Source: an uncultured Shimia sp. (GTDB lineage Bacteria; Pseudomonadota; Alphaproteobacteria; Rhodobacterales; Rhodobacteraceae). Taken from it: a stretch of DNA of 64,000 bases. The position numbers and the translations under genes were made by a program. The stretch spans positions 1-64,000 of the forward strand of contig CALCOY010000051.1 in the NCBI GenBank assembly GCA_937897325.1. Reading direction: 5' to 3'. The notes beneath the pieces are model-generated. The model was given only the letters and a program-made list of their open reading frames with translations. It was not told the DNA's origin and ran no database searches. Shown here piece by piece: positions 58,591 to 64,000 of this stretch (its first letter is position 1; each line of letters begins with the position of its first letter).

Positions 58591-59901
58591 ATGGACGAGC
58601 CAGCCGCCATGCTTGATGCAGCCTTCTGGATCACCTGCGGGGTGATCCTGTTTCTTCTCGTTCTGTCGGGGTTCTTCTCTGGATCCGAGACCGCGCTAAC
58701 GGCGGCCTCTCGTGGCAAACTGCGCAGCCAAGCCGACAAGGGCTCACGCGGAGCGGAGCGGGCACTGACCATCACCGAAGACAACGAACGCCTCATTGGC
58801 TCGGTCCTTTTGGGCAACAACCTTGTCAACATCCTCGCGGCTTCGCTTGCCACAGCGATCTTCACACGCGCTTTTGGAGAAAGCGGGGTGGCGCTCGCCA
58901 CTCTGGTCATGACGCTGCTGGTGCTGATCTTCGCCGAGGTTCTGCCAAAGACATACGCCATCACCAATGCCGAAAAGGCGGCTGCCGCCGTTTCCGGGCC
59001 GATTTCTCTGATCGTCAGGGTATTCTCACCGATTGTCGCGGCTGTTCGGTTACTCGTCCGAGGTGTGCTACGCGTCTTTGGCGTGCAGATCGATCCTGAC
59101 AGCCACATCATGGCGGTGCGCGAGGAAATCGCGGGTGCCCTCCAACTTGGTCATTCAGAGGGCGTCGTCGAAAAGGAAGACCGCGACCGGATCCTTGGCG
59201 CACTGGATCTGAGCGACCGCGTTGTTGAAGAGATCATGCTACACCGCTCAGGCATCGAAATGCTGGATCTTGGGGATGATCCGCAAAAAATCCTGGAACA
59301 ATGCCTGCATTCAAACCACACGCGACTACCGGTTTTCCGGGATGAGCAGGAAAACATCATCGGTGTTATCCACGCAAAAGATCTGTTGCGAGCCATGTAC
59401 CAAACAATCGGCGGGCCTGACGGGGATGCGTCCCAATTGAAGAATTTCGACGTCGCCGCCGTTGCTATGAAACCGTACTTCATTCCGGAGACCACGACGC
59501 TAGATGAACAGATGCGCCAGTTCTTGCGTATGCGGACGCATTTTGCGCTGGTGGTGGATGAATACGGATCGCTGCAGGGTTTGATCACGCTCGAAGACAT
59601 TCTGGAAGAAATCGTAGGCGAGATCACCGACGAATTCGACCCGGATGCCAACGATGCTCCCGAACAAAGCAGCGACGGTCACTTCCTGATCGACGGCGCC
59701 ATGACGATCCGGGATCTCAACCGCGCCACGGATTGGAGCCTGCCCGACGATGAAGCCAATACGATCGCGGGTTTGGTGATCCATGAGGCGCAGATGATCC
59801 CAACGGTCGGCCAAGTCTTCAGCTTCCACGGCTTCCGGTTTGAAGTCACAGGGCGTGACGGCAACCGGATCACCGGCCTGAAGATCAAGGCGCTCGGCTG
59901 A
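58591..59901 (+). CDS. CorC/HlyC-family membrane protein with CBS domains
   Basis: The 436-residue protein has the DUF21/CNNM domain with four helices (starting FLLVLSGFFSGSETALTAAS, the conserved Ser-Glu-Thr-Ala), a CBS pair (about 205-335, with HSNHTRLPVFRDEQENIIGV) and a CorC_HlyC transporter-associated C-terminal domain (about 350-430). Related proteins regulate or carry magnesium. The motif LVLIFAEVLPKTYAITNAEK and VVDEYGSLQGLITLEDILEE are typical. ATG 58591 is chosen over the TTG just before. No close functional neighbour. Confidence 0.92.
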   Translation: MDEPAAMLDAAFWITCGVILFLLVLSGFFSGSETALTAASRGKLRSQADKGSRGAERALTITEDNERLIGSVLLGNNLVNILAASLATAIFTRAFGESGVALATLVMTLLVLIFAEVLPKTYAITNAEKAAAAVSGPISLIVRVFSPIVAAVRLLVRGVLRVFGVQIDPDSHIMAVREEIAGALQLGHSEGVVEKEDRDRILGALDLSDRVVEEIMLHRSGIEMLDLGDDPQKILEQCLHSNHTRLPVFRDEQENIIGVIHAKDLLRAMYQTIGGPDGDASQLKNFDVAAVAMKPYFIPETTTLDEQMRQFLRMRTHFALVVDEYGSLQGLITLEDILEEIVGEITDEFDPDANDAPEQSSDGHFLIDGAMTIRDLNRATDWSLPDDEANTIAGLVIHEAQMIPTVGQVFSFHGFRFEVTGRDGNRITGLKIKALG

Positions 59902-59940
59902 ATTAGTCCAATCTTCACGTGCGGCTGCTAACGCGGTCTG

Positions 59941-60963
59941 ATGGCGCACTGGCTGGCATTCGGCATCTACGCGATCAGATCTGACTGGTCTGGCCGGAAT
60001 GTTTTTCTGGGCTTCCTGCTGTTTATTGCATCGGGCTTGGACGCGCGCGCTGATGATGTGAACTGCCCGGCTCTTCCAAGTTTCGCCCAACTTGTTCGCA
60101 CGGAGGGTGCGTCGTTTGGCCCAAATGACTTGCCCTCCAGGACTGCTCTTCGCACCTTGCGTAACAGGCTTGAACAGACCGATATCCGATCCCTGAAGTA
60201 CCAGTTGGACGCCGTGGGCCACGGACATCAATTTGCCGCCACAACTGCTTTCATCACCGAAATCGCCACGTTTTCGTCTGCCGGTTTGCGATTTGGTCCA
60301 GAGGCAGCGCGCGCGGTTGCATCACGCCCGAGCTTTCAAGGGATGCTTCGGAAAACACGCCACTTGCTCTTGCAGGTTTGCAGCGCGCCCAACGCGGACC
60401 GGTCCAAGGAAGTTGATACGGAAGAGACCGAACCAAATGCCATTGATCGTACATATCGCCGGATCCGCGACGCCACATTCGGCTCAAACCGGCCCGGACT
60501 TCGCGTGGCCTCGGTGTTCGGTGTTTGGATGATGGCCTTGTGCTTGCTGACCGCTTTGCAGCTTCTGGCGGTCATGGCTCGGGCCTATATCCAACACCGC
60601 TACGCCTGCCGCATCCCCGCAGTGGTCGATATTGGCGCATGGCGCCTTCAGGGACATGTCTCCCTTATCAGCGTCAAAGGGTTCCGGTTTCAGCCATCCG
60701 ACAACACGCTGAATGAGGTGAAAATGCTTGGCCATCGTGGGCTCATTTGCGAGATTAGCTTTGGCAAAGACAAACTGACCAGCCGCACGCACAAGATCAG
60801 TGGGGGTCAGGTGACGGCGTTTTTTGACGAACGCAAACCAAGGACCTTGATCACGGATCTGCTGAACCGCTCCACTTTGTCGGTCCGCAGAACGATCTGG
60901 CAAGGCCAACGCATTGGTCCGGTCACCTGGGTGTCCGAGGATCTGGCCCGCGATCACCTTTGA
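59941..60963 (+). CDS. Membrane protein of unknown function with possible PilZ-like end
   Basis: The 340-residue protein has a hydrophobic N-terminus ending GLDARADDV (signal peptide, possibly with ATG at 59941 but without Shine-Dalgarno), a periplasmic region of about 150 residues with several Arg-rich helices, a transmembrane helix near 178-198 (FGVWMMALCLLTALQLLAVM) and a cytoplasmic beta-rich end of about 120 residues. RYACRIPAVVDIGAWRLQGH at about 209-228 faintly resembles a degenerate PilZ (c-di-GMP) domain, but the RxxxR and DxSxxG residues are not all present. Function unknown. Confidence 0.65.
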   Translation: MAHWLAFGIYAIRSDWSGRNVFLGFLLFIASGLDARADDVNCPALPSFAQLVRTEGASFGPNDLPSRTALRTLRNRLEQTDIRSLKYQLDAVGHGHQFAATTAFITEIATFSSAGLRFGPEAARAVASRPSFQGMLRKTRHLLLQVCSAPNADRSKEVDTEETEPNAIDRTYRRIRDATFGSNRPGLRVASVFGVWMMALCLLTALQLLAVMARAYIQHRYACRIPAVVDIGAWRLQGHVSLISVKGFRFQPSDNTLNEVKMLGHRGLICEISFGKDKLTSRTHKISGGQVTAFFDERKPRTLITDLLNRSTLSVRRTIWQGQRIGPVTWVSEDLARDHL

Positions 60964-60964
60964 T

Positions 60965-63385
60965 CTAAGCGCGAAGCCGCAAGCCTTCCGGATCGAACGG
61001 GGGCGCATCAAGGATGACAGCGCGATGCGCCTGACCAAGCACCATGACATCGACCTGATCACCGGCCTCTGCCCCGGTTACAAACCCCATGGCAAGGCTT
61101 TGTCCGACGCTGTAACCGTAGGCACCTGATGTGACACGTCCGATACCCTCCCCGTCTTTGAAAACGGGCTCACCTCCTGTCGCGTCTGCCCAGGATGCGT
61201 CCGTCTCTTTTGCATTTAGCGCAAAAAGGGTCAGCCTTTCGCGCGGTGCCACTTGAAGGACCTCCTGGAGCGCCGACTTGTTCAAGAAAGACTTGTCAAG
61301 TTTACACAACCGCTCCAATCCGACCTCATGCGGCCAATACTCGGGCGAATACTCCCTCCCCCATGAGCCATAGCCCTTCTCCAAGCGAAGACTCATTAGC
61401 GCACGACTGCCAACCGGCCCAACGCCAAGATCGCGGCCCGCGTCCAGCAGCGCGGCATAAAGCTGCGCCTGATCCGAAACGTCGCAATGCAATTCCCAGC
61501 CGAGATCGCCTGTGAATGACACCCGCAAGGCGAGACAGGATACGCCGGCGATTTCGATCCGGGCGGAGCGCATGAATGGAAATTCCCCGTCGTCCAGAGA
61601 GGCATTCGTCAACCGCTGGAGTAAATTGCGACTTTGCGGTCCGGCAATACTGAACCCGCACGTCTTGTCGGTGATGGATTGAAACGCCGTGCCTTCGGGC
61701 ATTGGTACAGATCTGAAGAAACGCTTGTGATAGCGTTCCGCCATACCCGATCCGATGACCCAAAAGGCTGTTTCTCCTGTGCGGGTCACCGTGAAATCCC
61801 CAGCGATCCCGCCGCGCTGGCCGATCAGTGGCGTGAGGCAAGACCGCCCGATCTCCTTTGGCATACGATTTGCGAATACGGCATTGAGCCAATCCTCGGC
61901 CCCAGGCCCCTCACAATGGTATTTGGCAAAGTTCGAAATATCGATGATACCGGCCTTCGAGCGCAACATCCTGCATTCCTGGCCAACGGGTTCCCACCAG
62001 TTCTGACGCCTGAAGCCGTCGGTATCCTTGACCCCTGGCGCATCCGCAAACCACAACGGATGTTCCCACCCGGCATTCAGTCCCATGACTGCGCCCATAT
62101 CGCTTTGCTGCTCATGAACGGGCCGCGTTCGAACCGGACGGCCCGCCTCACGCTCTTCATTCGGGAAGTGGATCTTAAAGCGGTTGGCATATTGATCACC
62201 GACCCGCGCCTTGGTGAATTGCTTCGTGGCCCAAGGACCAAACCGTGCCATGTCCCAGGCGAACATATCATGCCTGGTTTCGCCCTCGACAATCCACTGC
62301 GCGGCCATCAGCCCCATGCCGCCCGACTGCGAAAACCCCGGAATGATGCCGTTGCAGCAGAAATACCCGGAAAGTTCGGGCACAGGGCCAAAAAGCGCGT
62401 TTGCATCCGGCGACCAGATCATCGGCCCGTTGATCACCCGCTTGATGCCCGCTTGCCCGATCGATGGCACACGATCGATGGCGCGCATCATGTTAGGCTC
62501 GATCCTTTCAAGATCATCCGCAAAAAGCTCATGACCGAAATCGGAGGGTGTACCGTCCTGCGCCCAGAAGCGCACATCCTTTTCATATGCGCCGATCAAC
62601 AGGCCCTGCCCCTCCTGGCGGAGATAGTATTCACCGTCGCGGTCCGCGATCGAAGGCAGGCGGCGGTCCAAGGCGGCGATCTCGGGCAGCATTTCAGTGA
62701 CAAAATACTGGTGCTCGGTCGGCAAAAGCGGCAGATCAATGCCCGCCATTGCAGCAACCTCCCGGCCCCAAAGGCCAGCCGCATTGATCACCCAGTCCGT
62801 TTTGACGTCACCCATATGCGTGCGGACGATCCAACGACCATCTTTTTGCATTTCGGTCGCGGTCACAGGCGTGAAGCGATGGATCTCGGCCCCCATGGCC
62901 CGCGCGCCTGCTGCATAGGCGTTGGTGACCCCGGACGGATCGACATTGCCGCCATCTGGCTCCCACATGATGCAGCGGATGCCATCGAAATCCACCAGAG
63001 GATTCAGCCGCTCTGCCTCCGCCCGGTCAATCTCGTGAAAGTTCATGCCATAAAGCTTGGCCTTGGCGGCTTGCAATTGCAGTTGATGCACGCGGTCTTC
63101 TGTCTGAGCGAGGTAGAGTGATCCGGGCTGAAAGACGCCGCAGCCCTGCCCGGTTTCCTGCTCGATCTCTTTGTAAAGTCCCATCGTGTAGTGCTGTAGT
63201 CGGCTGATATTCGTACTGTCGTGCAAGCCATGGATGTTGGCCGCTGCATGCCAGGTCGAGCCGGAGGTTAGCTCGTCCCGTTCCAGAAGCATCACGTCCG
63301 TCCAACCGAGTTTTGCAAGATGGTAGAGAACCGAGCAACCGATGACACCGCCACCGATGACGACGGCCTGGGCGTGACTGCGCAT
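60965..63385 (-). CDS. Dimethylglycine/sarcosine dehydrogenase-type flavoprotein
   Basis: The 806-residue protein has the DMGDH architecture: an N-terminal FAD-binding DAO domain (VVIGGGVIGCSVLYHLAKLG, and SGSTWHAAANIHG with His46 as the likely covalent FAD site) and a C-terminal glycine-cleavage-T-like, tetrahydrofolate-binding part (about 430-800). Such enzymes demethylate dimethylglycine or sarcosine and pass the one-carbon unit to folate. Rhodobacterales have many paralogues, and the exact substrate cannot be read. ATG 63385 lies at the edge of an unassigned region. Possible link: osmolyte (glycine betaine) breakdown, consistent with bmt in the window. Confidence 0.9.
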   Translation of the reverse strand: MRSHAQAVVIGGGVIGCSVLYHLAKLGWTDVMLLERDELTSGSTWHAAANIHGLHDSTNISRLQHYTMGLYKEIEQETGQGCGVFQPGSLYLAQTEDRVHQLQLQAAKAKLYGMNFHEIDRAEAERLNPLVDFDGIRCIMWEPDGGNVDPSGVTNAYAAGARAMGAEIHRFTPVTATEMQKDGRWIVRTHMGDVKTDWVINAAGLWGREVAAMAGIDLPLLPTEHQYFVTEMLPEIAALDRRLPSIADRDGEYYLRQEGQGLLIGAYEKDVRFWAQDGTPSDFGHELFADDLERIEPNMMRAIDRVPSIGQAGIKRVINGPMIWSPDANALFGPVPELSGYFCCNGIIPGFSQSGGMGLMAAQWIVEGETRHDMFAWDMARFGPWATKQFTKARVGDQYANRFKIHFPNEEREAGRPVRTRPVHEQQSDMGAVMGLNAGWEHPLWFADAPGVKDTDGFRRQNWWEPVGQECRMLRSKAGIIDISNFAKYHCEGPGAEDWLNAVFANRMPKEIGRSCLTPLIGQRGGIAGDFTVTRTGETAFWVIGSGMAERYHKRFFRSVPMPEGTAFQSITDKTCGFSIAGPQSRNLLQRLTNASLDDGEFPFMRSARIEIAGVSCLALRVSFTGDLGWELHCDVSDQAQLYAALLDAGRDLGVGPVGSRALMSLRLEKGYGSWGREYSPEYWPHEVGLERLCKLDKSFLNKSALQEVLQVAPRERLTLFALNAKETDASWADATGGEPVFKDGEGIGRVTSGAYGYSVGQSLAMGFVTGAEAGDQVDVMVLGQAHRAVILDAPPFDPEGLRLRA

Positions 63386-64000
63386 GAGAAGACCCTTTTT
63401 TGATCAAGCTAGCAGCGAGCATGAAGGTGCCTTCTGGTGTCAAGATGTCTTGCCGCGACAGTCTTCGTCGTCTTTGTCCAACATTTGTGGTTTTTTGCGC
63501 TCGAACGGGTGTCGGGATGAACCCCTGCCAAAATCCGACTACAATCCGCATACCATTCCAACGCAGCAAGCGCGCGGCTGAGATACCCCCCGGGGGGGGG
63601 TTGACGGCTGTCCGAAACCCCCATCCGGATGCTCCATCAGTCCCGCAAATATGGATTGCAGATGCATCTGCAGCTCTGTCTGATCCACCCCGTCCCGCGA
63701 GACAGCGCCGAATGAGTCGATGATCAGTTCGCCCCGATACAAAGGAGGTGCCTAGAACCGCCGACAAGCCGGTTCGGCATCTGCAACCGTTTGGTCCTTA
63801 CAAAGTGGACGGATCCGGCCGATGCGGTTCAATATGCCGATTACCGTACCCAGATCGTTGACGCCGGGCGACAGGCCTTGCTGCCGATCTCGGACATGAT
63901 CATCGGACCCCCGAACCCGGTGACACGGGGCGTCCGGATGCACCCCCAGCGGCCCAGGAACTGGGCGACATCGCCCGAGGGGATGCCCAATCTGTGGCGG
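63386..64000. other. Unassigned end of window
   Basis: About 615 bp with no gene I can support. It contains C6 followed by G9 (63586-63600), a strong ribosome-binding-site-like AAAGGAGGT (63741-63749) with no start codon at the right distance, and, from about 63772 to the window end, an open frame on the plus strand (for example VQYADYRTQIVDAGRQALLP) that lacks an ATG start and runs off the edge. An overlapping minus-strand frame is also open here. It may be the damaged start of a gene or a pseudogene. Confidence 0.35.

Noticed and set aside
63539-63742. Minus-strand frame beginning YRGELIIDSFG as a gene
   Set aside because: TTG start without ribosome-binding site, crosses the C/G homopolymer and turns into low-complexity translation; kept only as part of the unassigned region.
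63740-63750. AAAGGAGGT / CACCTCCTTT as the 3' end of a 16S rRNA gene
   Set aside because: Only about ten bases match; flanking sequence is unlike rRNA.

Overview
The window is a stretch of chromosome from a marine-type alphaproteobacterium of the Rhodobacterales (Roseobacter/Rhodobacteraceae group). This rests on family content and local order: ctrA next to a DUF1153 (SciP-like) gene, an F1-ATPase zeta-type inhibitor, a VPLPA-CTERM surface protein, a stand-alone homocysteine methyltransferase with a separate corrinoid protein and a DUF1638 protein, LpxI rather than LpxH, and GC-rich codon use. Nearly all of it is ordinary housekeeping sequence. I see no rRNA or tRNA gene, no CRISPR array, no insertion sequence and no prophage.

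Layout. 84-4455 (minus): class I fructose-bisphosphate aldolase, a cytochrome P450 translationally coupled to a membrane alpha/beta hydrolase, and CcdA. 4549-8554: TusA-like protein (+), RNase E (-) with a long upstream region, and a VPLPA-CTERM protein (+) whose ribosome-binding site lies in a hairpin. 8624-13838 (minus): a DctB/DctD-type two-component pair, then purQ, purS, an RraB-like gene and purC. 13987-16327 (+): ATPase zeta inhibitor and an MprF-like membrane aminoacyltransferase. 16362-20247: parts of a split B12-dependent methionine synthase, interrupted by a divergent radical SAM gene preceded by a LexA box. 20244-22188: sufE, a lipoprotein, hisI and an IscU/NifU-like scaffold protein.

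22357-26782 (minus): ligA and recG, then an unlisted 42-residue membrane protein with a perfect alphaproteobacterial LexA box over its promoter. 27115-28207 (minus): sciP and ctrA. 28333-33249: mnmA, an HSD10-like dehydrogenase, a maltose-acetyltransferase-like protein, anmK and tyrS. 33246-45387 (minus): the envelope block pyrH, frr, uppS, cdsA, dxr, rseP, a 41-residue membrane protein, bamA, skp, fabZ, lpxA, lpxI, lpxB, many joined by ATGA/GTGA overlaps. 45465-52171 (+): miaA, an AraC regulator, and a peptide-type ABC transporter without a substrate-binding protein gene. 52187-55861: a membrane protein, a lytic transglycosylase, ssb, aroB, aroK. 55944-60963 (+): a 49-residue membrane protein, a large exported protein, xerD, a CorC/HlyC-type protein, and an unknown membrane protein. 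60965-63368 (minus): a dimethylglycine/sarcosine-dehydrogenase-type flavoprotein. 63386-64000 is unassigned.

The most interesting items are the two perfect GTTC-N7-GTTC LexA boxes. One drives a tiny membrane protein reminiscent of SOS-induced division inhibitors or toxins. The other sits directly before a SplB-like radical SAM gene. Next come a DctD homologue without the sigma54-contacting GAFTGA loop, the split methionine synthase with DUF1638, and three short membrane-protein genes.
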